This document shows positions 45,489 to 53,651 of a DNA stretch of 64,000 nt, one piece after another; within the stretch, counting starts at the first letter, position 1; each line of letters opens with the position of its first letter. Source of the DNA: Clostridium sp. (GTDB taxonomy: Bacteria; Bacillota; Clostridia; Oscillospirales; Acutalibacteraceae); contig JAMPGU010000003.1 in assembly GCA_023663865.1 (NCBI GenBank), positions 62,001 through 126,000 on the forward strand. Reading direction: 5' to 3'. The position numbers were made by a program, and so were the translations under genes. Under the pieces are notes generated by a model, which was not told where the DNA came from, searched no databases, and saw only the letters and a program-made list of their open reading frames with translations.

Positions 45489-45692
45489 TTAATCATCTGT
45501 TATCTCAAACAAATCATTCGGTGAACAGTTAAACAAATTGCACATAATTTCGATATTTTCATATCGGATGGATTTTGTTTCGTTGCTCACCATTTTATTG
45601 AAATTCTGATAGCTCATACCCAGCTGCTTATACAGCCAATATTTTGTTCTGCCCTGTTCCTTTAAAATATCTAATGCGCGAAGTCTAATCAT
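45489..45692 (-). CDS. small XRE-family helix-turn-helix protein
   Basis: The product has 67 residues. It is almost entirely one HTH: KYWLYKQLGMSYQNFNKMVSNETKSIRYENIEIMCNLFNCSPNDLFEI. ATG 45692 follows GAGGTG. Upstream (45715-45800) lie several short AT-rich inverted repeats such as TAATGCATTA and related TAATG/CATTA boxes, which could be its operator. Members of this group often autoregulate and control mobile elements or toxin modules, but neither is directly adjacent. Confidence 0.85.
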   Translation of the reverse strand: MIRLRALDILKEQGRTKYWLYKQLGMSYQNFNKMVSNETKSIRYENIEIMCNLFNCSPNDLFEITDD

Positions 45693-45827
45693 TAATAACA
45701 CCTCATTACCTAATGTTTCAATTAGATAATATATTATTCTGGGGGTTGATAGATAGACTAATGCATTACATAATGAATACGTTAGACATTGTTAAGATTA
45801 TGTGATTAATGAAATTTTTAATGAATA

Positions 45828-46022
45828 TCAGCTTTCGTCGATTTCACAATTATCTATAGCAAAATCGAGCATAATATTAATCAATTCATTTCTGGTACGC
45901 TGGGTTTTGCTTGCCAGCTGGTCGAGTTTGTCGGCGGTATCCGCCTTAATTCTTATGGAGAAGGTCTTGTGATTGTCATCACCTTTTAACGGCTTCTTTT
46001 GTATAACCAGCTTATTGTCCAT
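45828..46022 (-). CDS. ribbon-helix-helix (Arc/CopG-type) DNA-binding protein
   Basis: The product has 64 residues. After a basic N-terminus comes KTFSIRIKADTADKLDQLASKTQRTRNELINIMLDFAIDNCE, a beta strand plus two helices as in CopG/Arc repressors. GAGGTGATT precedes ATG. No toxin gene is adjacent, so it is more likely a solo regulator. Its start lies 27 bp from the promoter of the divergent small RNA, which it could regulate. Confidence 0.85.
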   Translation of the reverse strand: MDNKLVIQKKPLKGDDNHKTFSIRIKADTADKLDQLASKTQRTRNELINIMLDFAIDNCEIDES

Positions 46023-46048
46023 ATAATCACCTCATCATAATTATAGTA

Positions 46049-46077
46049 TTGACAATAAACGAATTATATGTTATGAT
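46049..46077 (+). promoter_or_regulatory. consensus promoter of the small RNA
   Basis: TTGACA and TATGAT are separated by exactly 17 bp, among the best -35 elements in the window. No open reading frame follows for about 390 bp. Confidence 0.8.
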
Positions 46078-46083
46078 TTATAA

Positions 46084-46340
46084 CATAGTATATGTTAATT
46101 ATGCTGATGGATAGGTCATTATTTTCTTGGACAGTGCAGCTACAGCCTTACTCGATTTGTAATAAGTACTGCATTCCTCCAAACAAATTATGATACAAAA
46201 ACCGATGGGCTTTGGCTGTTTTCCTATCGTCATACGGTGCTGAGACTTAGATATAGCAGACCTATGTTGAAACAGTTATTACAAATTCTACCTTTTTAAC
46301 GAAAATACCCTTGTGCGTTTTAGCCTGGGGTATTTTTGTT
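46084..46340 (+). ncRNA. probable structured small RNA, about 255 nt, family not identified
   Basis: The interval has a consensus promoter, no plausible coding frame and a terminator, which together define an RNA gene. Internal complementary segments include ACATAG/CTATGT (46083-46088 with 46262-46267), ATAGGTC/GACCTAT (46111-46117 with 46259-46265), ATTTGTAATAA/TTATTACAAAT (46155-46165 with 46276-46286), ACAGCC/GGCTGT (46142-46147 with 46214-46219) and CGATGGG/CCTATCG (46203-46229, one G-U pair). Some of these cross or exclude each other, so either a pseudoknot or alternative folds exist. I see no hallmarks of SRP RNA, tmRNA, RNase P or T-box. A 6S-like RNA is possible from size and long-range pairing, but the evidence is not sufficient. 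Confidence 0.65.
46301..46338 (+). terminator. terminator of the small RNA
   Basis: AAAATACCC pairs with GGGGTATTTT around a 14-nt inner region and is followed by TTGTTTT. Confidence 0.8.
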
Positions 46341-46372
46341 TTATAAAGCATTGAAATACCGGGATATTGTTT

Positions 46373-46408
46373 TAGCTGAGATGCCGTTGGAGCACCTCAG
46401 CTTTTTTG
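46373..46408 (+). terminator. second terminator hairpin before polA
   Basis: AGCTGAG-A-TGC pairs with GCA-C-CTCAGCT around a short loop, with a TTTTTT run behind it. It insulates polA from upstream transcription. Confidence 0.8.
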
Positions 46409-46437
46409 TTGTAAAGATATATAAAATATGGTATAAT
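46409..46437 (+). promoter_or_regulatory. polA promoter
   Basis: TTGTAA and TATAAT are separated by 17 bp, with TGG directly before the -10. It starts right behind the second terminator. Confidence 0.75.
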
Positions 46438-46466
46438 ATTAACAATTATTTATTTGGAGCAGTGTT

Positions 46467-49070
46467 ATGAAATTATTAGTTCTCGATGGTAACAGTATTG
46501 TGAATCGTGCCTTTTACGGCATTAAGCTTTTAACCACAAAAAAGGGTGAATATACAAATGCGGTTTACGGTTTTCTTACAATTTTGCTGAAGTTAAAGGA
46601 TATATGCAATCCGGATGCTGTAGCGGTAGCCTTTGATGTTCACGCGCCCACTTTTAGGCACAGCATGTATGATGCGTACAAGGCAGGCCGTCACGGTATG
46701 CCCGACGAGCTTCGTGCGCAGATGCCTGTGTTAAAGGAACTGTTAAAAAGTCTCGGCATAAAAACCTTAGAGCAGGAAGGCTGGGAGGCAGACGATATTC
46801 TCGGCACTCTTGCAGAAATTTGCCGAAAAAACGGTGACGAATGCTTTATTGCCACGGGAGACAGAGACTCTCTGCAGCTGGCGCACGGCGGTGTTAAGGT
46901 TCTGCTCGCCCGCACAAGGATGGGTCAGGCAGTTACGGATATTTATGATGAAGCTGCCATTATGGAAGAATATGGTGTTACCCCTGCCGAGCTGATTCAG
47001 GTTAAGGCATTGCAGGGTGACAGCAGTGATAATATTCCGGGTGTTGCCGGCGTTGGTGCGAAGACGGCACTTGATTTAATTCAGCGTTTTCATAACATTG
47101 ATTATATTTACGATCATCTTGACGAGCTTGAAATTAAGCCGGGTGTCAGAACGAAGCTGGCGAAGGATAAGGATAAGGCATATTTATCCCTTGACCTTGG
47201 TACAATTCGCACAGATGCCCCTGTAGATACAGCGGTTCAGGAATATGTCAACACTCCTGCGGATAATCAGTCTGCCGTGTCCCAGTTTGTAAGACTTGAG
47301 CTTTTTTCACTAATTCCAAGATTTAATCTTGACCCAAACAACGCCGTAGCAGAGGAGACGGCAGAGGCGGAAAAGCCAAGAGAAATCAGCCGATTAACCT
47401 GTGTGGACGCCGACTATCTTTTGGATAGAGTACGCGGCAAGGACACCTATTTTTATCCTGTAATCATTGACGGCAGTATCACGGATTTATATTTTTCCTT
47501 CGGTGATGAAATCATTGTTATGCCAAGTGAAACCCCGGAGTATTCCTATTTTGTACGCAATTTCTTTGCAGATAAGGATACGAAAAAGTACAGCTATAAC
47601 ACAAAAGAGCTGCATCGCCTTGCCTGCAAATATGGTGTTGAGCTGGAAAATGTGTGCGGAGACCTTATGCTTTCTGCATACCTGCTCAGACCCAGTGACA
47701 ATAATTATGACTTAGAGCATTTGTGCTTGGAATACGGCGTAAAGGTGCCGGAATTTTTAAACACCTTGGGGGAGAAGGATATGACCGTATCCCTTGCTGC
47801 TGCTGTTAAACCCTTGTTTGATAAAATGAACAAGCTGGTAGAGGATGCAGAGGAGACGGCACTTTTAACAGATATTGAGCTTCCGCTGTCAGCCGTTCTT
47901 GCAAAAATGGAATATGCCGGCTTTGAGGTAGACAGAGACGGTATTGCACAATTCGGCAAAATGCTGGGCGAAAGAATTAACGAGCTGACAACGGGTATTT
48001 ACGACAGTGTTGGCTATGAATTTAATATCAATTCACCCAAACAGCTGGGTGTGGCACTTTTTGAGGATTTAAAGCTGCCCTGCAAAAAGAAAACGAAAAC
48101 AGGCTACTCCACAAATGCCGAGGTGCTGGAGAGCTTAATCCATGAGCATCCTTGCATTTCACAGATTTTGGAATACCGCTCTATGTCAAAGCTGAAGTCC
48201 ACATATTGTGACGGACTTCTAAAGGTGATTGAGGAGGACGGACGTATTCACACGCGCTTCAATCAGGTTGAAACAAGAACAGGCAGAATCAGCTCTCTTG
48301 AGCCGAATCTGCAGAATATTCCTATCCGCACCGAGCTTGGCAGACAGATGCGTAAATTCTTTGTTGCCGGTGAGGGAAAAAAGCTGGTTGACGTGGACTA
48401 CAGTCAGATTGAGCTGCGTGTTCTCAGTGACTTGGCAAATGACGAAACCATGATAAATGCATTTAATAACGGCGATGATATTCACACAATCACTGCCTCT
48501 CAGGTATTTAATATGCCGATTGAAATGGTAACAAAGCAGATGCGCAGCAGTGCAAAAGCCGTTAACTTTGGTATCGTATATGGCATAGGTGCATTCTCCT
48601 TAGCAAAGGATATTGGTGTTACAAATAAAGAAGCGAAGCAGTATATTGACAATTATCTTTCCACCTACAGCGGTGTGGACGCATATATGAAGCGTATGAT
48701 TGATATTGCCAAGGACAAGGGCTACAGTGAAACCTTGTTCCACAGAAAGCGTTATCTGCCCGAGCTTGCATCCTCTAATCATATGATGTGTGCCTTTGGC
48801 GAGCGTGTGGCAAGAAATATGCCGATTCAGGGTACAGCCGCAGATATTATCAAAATTGCGATGGTAAAGGTTGATAAAAGACTTCGCGATGAAAATATGA
48901 AAGCCCACCTCATATTGCAGGTGCACGATGAGCTGATTGTTGAAGCACCGCAGGAGGAGGCAGAAAAAGCGTTGCAAATTGTTACAGAGGAAATGGAAAA
49001 TGCCTGCAAAATGAAGGTTTTGTTAAGAGCAGACGGTGCAATCGGTGACACTTGGTTTGACGCACATTAA
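46467..49070 (+). CDS. polA: DNA polymerase I
   Basis: The product has 867 residues. The 5'-3' exonuclease domain covers about 1-290 (LLVLDGNSIVNRAFYG, ATGDRDSLQL, GDSSDNIPGVAGVGAKTA). The middle domain (about 300-470) lacks the DxE exonuclease motif, so it has no proofreading activity, as in many Gram-positives. The polymerase has motif A DYSQIELR, motif B QMRSSAKAVNFGIVYG and motif C VHDELI. It fills gaps and removes RNA primers in replication and repair. TTGGAGC serves as ribosome site. Confidence 0.96.
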   Translation: MKLLVLDGNSIVNRAFYGIKLLTTKKGEYTNAVYGFLTILLKLKDICNPDAVAVAFDVHAPTFRHSMYDAYKAGRHGMPDELRAQMPVLKELLKSLGIKTLEQEGWEADDILGTLAEICRKNGDECFIATGDRDSLQLAHGGVKVLLARTRMGQAVTDIYDEAAIMEEYGVTPAELIQVKALQGDSSDNIPGVAGVGAKTALDLIQRFHNIDYIYDHLDELEIKPGVRTKLAKDKDKAYLSLDLGTIRTDAPVDTAVQEYVNTPADNQSAVSQFVRLELFSLIPRFNLDPNNAVAEETAEAEKPREISRLTCVDADYLLDRVRGKDTYFYPVIIDGSITDLYFSFGDEIIVMPSETPEYSYFVRNFFADKDTKKYSYNTKELHRLACKYGVELENVCGDLMLSAYLLRPSDNNYDLEHLCLEYGVKVPEFLNTLGEKDMTVSLAAAVKPLFDKMNKLVEDAEETALLTDIELPLSAVLAKMEYAGFEVDRDGIAQFGKMLGERINELTTGIYDSVGYEFNINSPKQLGVALFEDLKLPCKKKTKTGYSTNAEVLESLIHEHPCISQILEYRSMSKLKSTYCDGLLKVIEEDGRIHTRFNQVETRTGRISSLEPNLQNIPIRTELGRQMRKFFVAGEGKKLVDVDYSQIELRVLSDLANDETMINAFNNGDDIHTITASQVFNMPIEMVTKQMRSSAKAVNFGIVYGIGAFSLAKDIGVTNKEAKQYIDNYLSTYSGVDAYMKRMIDIAKDKGYSETLFHRKRYLPELASSNHMMCAFGERVARNMPIQGTAADIIKIAMVKVDKRLRDENMKAHLILQVHDELIVEAPQEEAEKALQIVTEEMENACKMKVLLRADGAIGDTWFDAH

Positions 49071-49086
49071 TGAAATGTATTATTAA

Positions 49087-49172
49087 TAATGAAAAATGAA
49101 TAATTAAGGGTCTTGCAGACGGCAATTATATAATGGCTGTGCGTAGCACCCTCAATTTTTCATTATTCATTC
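49087..49172. repeat. imperfect inverted-repeat element (MITE-like) between polA and rimI
   Basis: A 25-base arm (49087-49111, TAATGAAAAATGAATAATTA...) is complementary with four mismatches to 49148-49172. The arms enclose about 36 bp that carry no coding frame. Such AT-rich fold-back elements are typical dispersed repeats of gut Clostridia; copy number outside the window is unknown. Confidence 0.6.
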
Positions 49173-49188
49173 TTCACTTTTCACTATT

Positions 49189-49211
49189 ATTGTTTATCGC
49201 AGATAAACAAT
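49189..49211. repeat. perfect hairpin 5' of rimI
   Basis: ATTGTTTATC-GCA-GATAAACAAT forms a perfect 10-bp stem 22 bp before rimI. It has no T-run and is more likely a leader structure than a terminator. Confidence 0.6.
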
Positions 49212-49232
49212 ATACAATACACGGAAATATAT

Positions 49233-49679
49233 ATGAACATTAAAATTATTAAAGCAAAAAAAGAGAATACAGCTGATATTTTCCGGATAGAGCAAGCCTG
49301 CTTTGCAACACCGTGGACAGAGCGGAGCATAAGTGACTCTATAGAAAATGACAGCAATTATTTTAATATTGCCTATGCTGACGGTCAGCCTGCAGGCTAT
49401 ATGAGTATGCAGCTGGCAGCAGGTGAGGGAGACATAATGCGTGTTGCGGTTCTGCCGAGCTATAGGCGGTTGGGTATTGGCAAGGCACTGCTTGATACGT
49501 GCTTTTCATCCAATCCTCTTGATGCGGTTTTTCTTGATGTGCGGGAGCATAACACGCCTGCAATCAGGCTTTATGAATTTTTCGGCTTTGAGCGTGTTGG
49601 CCTTCGCAAAAACTACTACACCAACCCAACCGAAAATGCAGTGATTATGACAAAGAAAATGAAGGAACAGAGCGAATGA
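49233..49679 (+). CDS. rimI: ribosomal-protein/TsaD-linked N-acetyltransferase RimI
   Basis: The product has 148 residues of the GNAT fold. The acetyl-CoA loop is RVAVLPSYRRLGIGKALLD, followed by VFLDVREHNTPAIRLYEFFGFERVGLRKNYY, the RimI signature. Early residues IEQACFATPWTERSI match the family. In many bacteria rimI lies between tsaB and tsaD; here tsaB is not visible upstream and two unrelated genes separate it from tsaD. The target may be S18 or another N-terminus. Confidence 0.88.
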   Translation: MNIKIIKAKKENTADIFRIEQACFATPWTERSISDSIENDSNYFNIAYADGQPAGYMSMQLAAGEGDIMRVAVLPSYRRLGIGKALLDTCFSSNPLDAVFLDVREHNTPAIRLYEFFGFERVGLRKNYYTNPTENAVIMTKKMKEQSE

Positions 49680-49706
49680 TAAGACTCTATATCAGGAGGT
49701 GAAAAT

Positions 49707-51059
49707 ATGGCTAAAGAAAAGATGACGAATCTTCAAAGACGAAATTTTGATTTTGTAAAAAAATATCTGCGTGAGCAGGTTGCGGCAAGGCGTATTGCTG
49801 ATTTCGTGAGCTTTGAGGAGAAAAAGGACGAGGAGACCGACACAGGTTACACCCTGAACAGTATGGTTGACTGCGGCGGATATAAAGCCCTGCTTATCTA
49901 CGATGCTATGGATAGCAAATTGGTTGATGTGACATTTGAAATCGTATATGAAAACTGCGAGCATCATTTTTCGATAGATGATATTTTCAACCTTTTTGAT
50001 GTTATGGATTTTAAAGCGTACTGCTATTTTGACTGCTTTGATCAGGCAAGCGTTAAAAGAGCCGTTGACAATATACTTGATGTTATTCAAAAATATCACT
50101 ATGAACTGAAAAAAGCCGGTGAAGCGGATAACCTGAAAAGGCTTTGCGAAATGTTTGAGGAGGATCAGAAAATTGCGGATTCTGCTTCAGTAAAGCTGCG
50201 GGATATTTTGCGTGAGGTAAAATTAAGGGAAAGGCTGACTAAAACAAAGAGTGACAAGGACAGAGCGAAGCTGATTAAAGAGCTTGAAAAGCGTGAAAAA
50301 AAGGGCTTGCTGATTACGGCAGACAAGCGCTATCTTGCGTACTTGAGGGCAGGTTATGAAATTGAGGCAGACGTGGATGTAACCGACAGATACGAAAAGC
50401 TTTACTGGAAATATTCGCGGACTGTATATGGTGTGATTTTTTTGATATCCATTGCACTTACACTGGCTGTTTACCTTATCAATCATATGCTTGTGTTTAA
50501 GGGCTGTATGGTTTATACACCCACCTATACTTATATATTCTTGGCTGTATCTGCAGTTTTTTTGTGGTATACGGTTTCTGCTTTTTTCGCAAGAAAAATA
50601 ATCGTAAAGCTATGCCCCGAAGAAGCGAAGGAGTATGTAAAAATAAAAATTGAAAATAATTACGACGAGAACAAAATAAAAAGATTCGGACAAAAGACAG
50701 CCGGTCCGGTTTGCGGTATGTTTGCATTTCTTATTTTTATTGCTTTTGCTGTATCAAACATTGGTTTTTCCGATGACTGTGTCATTGTGAATCACTCCTT
50801 AGGATTAAGCGAAGCTGTGGAATATGAGGCTGTTACCGTATATAGGGTAGAGCAATATTACGACAGCGATAGTGAGCAGTATACAGATTATGAACATCCG
50901 TATTATGAACTCATTTACGGAGACAGCTGTGTTCCTGTCGGCAAAATAAAGGATGCGGAATTTAACAGCAAGCTCCTTGCTCTGCTTGAAGCTCACGATG
51001 TAAATATTGCATCTGTTCAAAATGAAGATGCACTGAGTGAAAAATATACTATGCAGTAA
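49707..51059 (+). CDS. unidentified membrane protein, paralog 1 of a tandem pair
   Basis: The product has 450 residues; the family is not recognised. An N-terminal soluble domain of about 230 residues (NLQRRNFDFVKKYLREQV..., IDDIFNLFDVMDF) precedes two adjacent transmembrane segments (about 233-252 and 273-293), a Lys-rich cytosolic link, a third segment (about 330-350) and about 95 extracytoplasmic residues rich in Tyr and acidic residues. AGGAGGTG gives a strong start. The next gene has the same architecture and overlaps its stop codon (TAATG), so the pair is cotranslated and probably forms a heteromer. Confidence 0.7.
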   Translation: MAKEKMTNLQRRNFDFVKKYLREQVAARRIADFVSFEEKKDEETDTGYTLNSMVDCGGYKALLIYDAMDSKLVDVTFEIVYENCEHHFSIDDIFNLFDVMDFKAYCYFDCFDQASVKRAVDNILDVIQKYHYELKKAGEADNLKRLCEMFEEDQKIADSASVKLRDILREVKLRERLTKTKSDKDRAKLIKELEKREKKGLLITADKRYLAYLRAGYEIEADVDVTDRYEKLYWKYSRTVYGVIFLISIALTLAVYLINHMLVFKGCMVYTPTYTYIFLAVSAVFLWYTVSAFFARKIIVKLCPEEAKEYVKIKIENNYDENKIKRFGQKTAGPVCGMFAFLIFIAFAVSNIGFSDDCVIVNHSLGLSEAVEYEAVTVYRVEQYYDSDSEQYTDYEHPYYELIYGDSCVPVGKIKDAEFNSKLLALLEAHDVNIASVQNEDALSEKYTMQ

Positions 51060-52474
51060 TGAAGATGGATAAGAATATGAAAAAGAAGAATGAAATTAAG
51101 CTGGACGACAATCAAAAAAGATTGATAGCAACAATGAAGCGTTTTTTGAATGAATATGTTTCAAGAAGTGTTTTTGCCAAAAGTGCCGTGTACAGCGATG
51201 TTTGTACGGATGACGGAGAATATATTTTCTTCTCAATGATAGATTATGGCAAATTTAAGGCAAAGGTATTATACAGTCCAATGTCTTTTCTTGCGGCAGA
51301 TTATGTTGATGTGAAATTCATTTACAATGATTGCGAATATGAGTACGGTATCTATGATATATTCAATTTGTTTGATATAAATGATTTTGAGCAATATTAT
51401 TTTGAGAACTGCAATACAAATGAGGAAATGAAGCTTTCATTAAATAACATTGTCAAGGTGATTGAAAGATATATTTCCGATATAGAGCACGCTGCAAATG
51501 AAAATAATTTTCAGCAGCTGAAAATGAATTTTGAGCAGGATTTAACTGCCGTTAACGGTGATGATTCCTGGAAAACAGAGACAGACGATATAATGCGGTT
51601 TGATTGGAGTCAGCCGATTTGTACACTTTCAGCAGATCTAGACGCAAAGAATCTTTTGAAAAAACTCCGGAAGCGAAACAGCAAGGGCGAGCTGGATACC
51701 ATTTATGAAAAGCGTTTGCTGGCTTATCTTGAAAACGGAAATACCCTTGAACTGCAAAGCAGTAAGGAAAAGAAAAATTTTGAAAAGCAGTATGGAAAAG
51801 CAGGCTTTATTATAAATTTTGTTATTGTTGTTATTTGCTTTGCTGCCGCAATTGCAGTCGCGGTTGTCGCACACAACGTTATATATAAGGGTGCGTACAT
51901 TCCGAAAAGCGTTTTACCTATTGCAGACAAGCCAATTTCAATGAACTTTAGAAGAATTGAAATGTGCCTGTTTTCAGGCTTCAGTCTGAGTGTCGGCATT
52001 ATTTTGCTTGTAAAGAAAGCCATTTTGCTGAAAATTATGCCTGAAAATAATCAAAAGCGTGCGGCTGAAAAATATGAGAGTGAAAAGACGGAATTTGTGG
52101 GCTCGCATAAAAAGGCGGCAATTATTGGTGCAGGTATAATATTTATCATAATTGCTTTTGCTGCATCGTATATGGCAGCTGCGGATGATATTGGATTTTT
52201 TGATGGTTATGCTCGTTTTTGCAACGAAAGAAACCTGATGGTTTATACGGTAAATTATGATGATGCTGTATTGTACAAGGTCAAGGGCTATATGGATAAT
52301 TCCAATTCAGTCGTTGCGTATGACAGTCATGCTTACGCCCTTGGCGATAAAAACGGGCATTATTATGAGCTTGGAGCTATCAGTGAAAATGGAACTACAG
52401 AAGAAAAAATACAGGACATCATTGATAATTACAATATTGAAGTGATTGAAATTGAAACAACAAATGATATATAA
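51059..52474 (+). CDS. unidentified membrane protein, paralog 2 of a tandem pair
   Basis: The product has 471 residues. It is homologous to the preceding protein over its full length: the shared block YDIFNLFDINDF, followed by the NNIVKVIERY helix, then two transmembrane segments (about 255-275 and 297-320), a third near 357-377 and an extracytoplasmic C-terminal domain. Sequence divergence is high, so the duplication is old. Its start overlaps the upstream stop; internal ATGs at codons 3 and 7 are alternatives. tsaD follows 12 bp later on the same strand. Confidence 0.7.
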   Translation: MKMDKNMKKKNEIKLDDNQKRLIATMKRFLNEYVSRSVFAKSAVYSDVCTDDGEYIFFSMIDYGKFKAKVLYSPMSFLAADYVDVKFIYNDCEYEYGIYDIFNLFDINDFEQYYFENCNTNEEMKLSLNNIVKVIERYISDIEHAANENNFQQLKMNFEQDLTAVNGDDSWKTETDDIMRFDWSQPICTLSADLDAKNLLKKLRKRNSKGELDTIYEKRLLAYLENGNTLELQSSKEKKNFEKQYGKAGFIINFVIVVICFAAAIAVAVVAHNVIYKGAYIPKSVLPIADKPISMNFRRIEMCLFSGFSLSVGIILLVKKAILLKIMPENNQKRAAEKYESEKTEFVGSHKKAAIIGAGIIFIIIAFAASYMAAADDIGFFDGYARFCNERNLMVYTVNYDDAVLYKVKGYMDNSNSVVAYDSHAYALGDKNGHYYELGAISENGTTEEKIQDIIDNYNIEVIEIETTNDI

Positions 52475-52486
52475 GGAATACGAATT

Positions 52487-53512
52487 ATGAAGATACTTGG
52501 AATTGAGTCCAGCTGTGATGAAACTGCCTGTGCAGTTGTGGAGGATGGACGAAATGTTTTGTCAAATGTAATCGCAACCTCTTTAGAGGAGCATAAGCTA
52601 TACGGCGGCGTAGTGCCTGAGATTGCGTCGCGCCGTCATGCCGAGAGCATAAGTGCAGTGGTTGAGGAGGCACTTGATGCTGCCGGCTGTACCATGGAGG
52701 ATATAGATGCAGTTGCAGTTACATATGCTCCCGGGCTTATCGGTGCATTGCTGGTGGGTGTTAATTTTGCAAAGGGTCTTGCCCTGGCAACCAATACGCC
52801 GTTAGTGCCGGTGCATCATATCCGGGGTCATATTGCATCAAACTATATTTCAAGTGATGCTGCGCCGCCGTTTCTCTGCTTGATTGTCAGCGGCGGACAT
52901 TCGCATATCGTTGCCGTTAACAGCTATACGGATTTTGAAATTATAGGCAAAACCCGTGATGATGCAGCAGGTGAAGCACTGGATAAGGCCGGCAGAACAA
53001 TGGGGCTTGCCTATCCCGGCGGTGTAAGTATAGATAAAATCAGCGGTACAGGTGATGAAAATAAATACACCTTCCCTAAGCCGAGGGTGACAGGCAGTCC
53101 ATATGATTTTTCTTTCAGCGGACTGAAAACGGCAGTTATTAATACCGTTCATAATGCACAGCAAAAGGGTGAGGATATCGACATACCGAGCCTTGCAGCG
53201 TCCTTTCAAAAGAGTGTGGTTAACTGCCTGATTACAAATTTGGAAAAGGTAGCAGTGGAAAAAGGCTATAATAAAATTGTAATCGCCGGCGGTGTTTCCG
53301 CCAATTCTAAATTAAGGGCTGAGGCAGAGAAAATGTGCAGTGCGCATAATTGGAAACTTTATTTGCCTGAGCTGAGGTATTGCGGTGATAATGCTGCTAT
53401 GATTGCATCTCAGGGTTACTATGAGTTTATACAGAACAATACCGCTGACGAAAGTTTAAATGCATATGCCACAATGCCTATTGATAAAAGCTACAAAAGT
53501 AATTTGCTATAG
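52487..53512 (+). CDS. tsaD: tRNA t6A synthase subunit TsaD
   Basis: The product has 341 residues of the Kae1/TsaD family. It transfers threonylcarbamoyl to A37 of ANN-decoding tRNAs together with TsaB and TsaE. The N-terminus is ILGIESSCDETACAVVEDG; metal ligands are in PVHHIRGHIASNY; GLAYPGGVSIDKIS and IAGGVSANSKLR bind the nucleotide; RYCGDNAAMIASQGYYE closes the site. AAGGAAT precedes ATG. The TsaB and TsaE genes are not in the window. Confidence 0.95.
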   Translation: MKILGIESSCDETACAVVEDGRNVLSNVIATSLEEHKLYGGVVPEIASRRHAESISAVVEEALDAAGCTMEDIDAVAVTYAPGLIGALLVGVNFAKGLALATNTPLVPVHHIRGHIASNYISSDAAPPFLCLIVSGGHSHIVAVNSYTDFEIIGKTRDDAAGEALDKAGRTMGLAYPGGVSIDKISGTGDENKYTFPKPRVTGSPYDFSFSGLKTAVINTVHNAQQKGEDIDIPSLAASFQKSVVNCLITNLEKVAVEKGYNKIVIAGGVSANSKLRAEAEKMCSAHNWKLYLPELRYCGDNAAMIASQGYYEFIQNNTADESLNAYATMPIDKSYKSNLL

Positions 53513-53554
53513 TTCATTTTATTGTAGCATTTTAATGAATTTTATTTTGTACTA

Positions 53555-53582
53555 TTGAAATTTTACTATTATTTGGTATAAT
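53555..53582 (+). promoter_or_regulatory. pckG promoter with downstream inverted repeat
   Basis: TTGAAA and TATAAT are separated by 16 bp, with TTGG directly before the -10. An inverted repeat AAATTATC-GTGA-GATAGTTT follows at about 53591-53611, near the expected transcription start, and may be an operator for carbon regulation. Confidence 0.68.
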
Positions 53583-53651
53583 CTATATGTGAAATTATCG
53601 TGAGATAGTTTTATTTATTACATTGCAAACTATATAAAGGAGAATAAAGTA

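Noticed and set aside
46084-46340. Assignment of the small RNA as 6S, SRP RNA or tmRNA
   Set aside because: The SRP GGAA/GNAR helix, a tmRNA tag frame or a clear 6S closing stem with central bubble could not be shown by eye.
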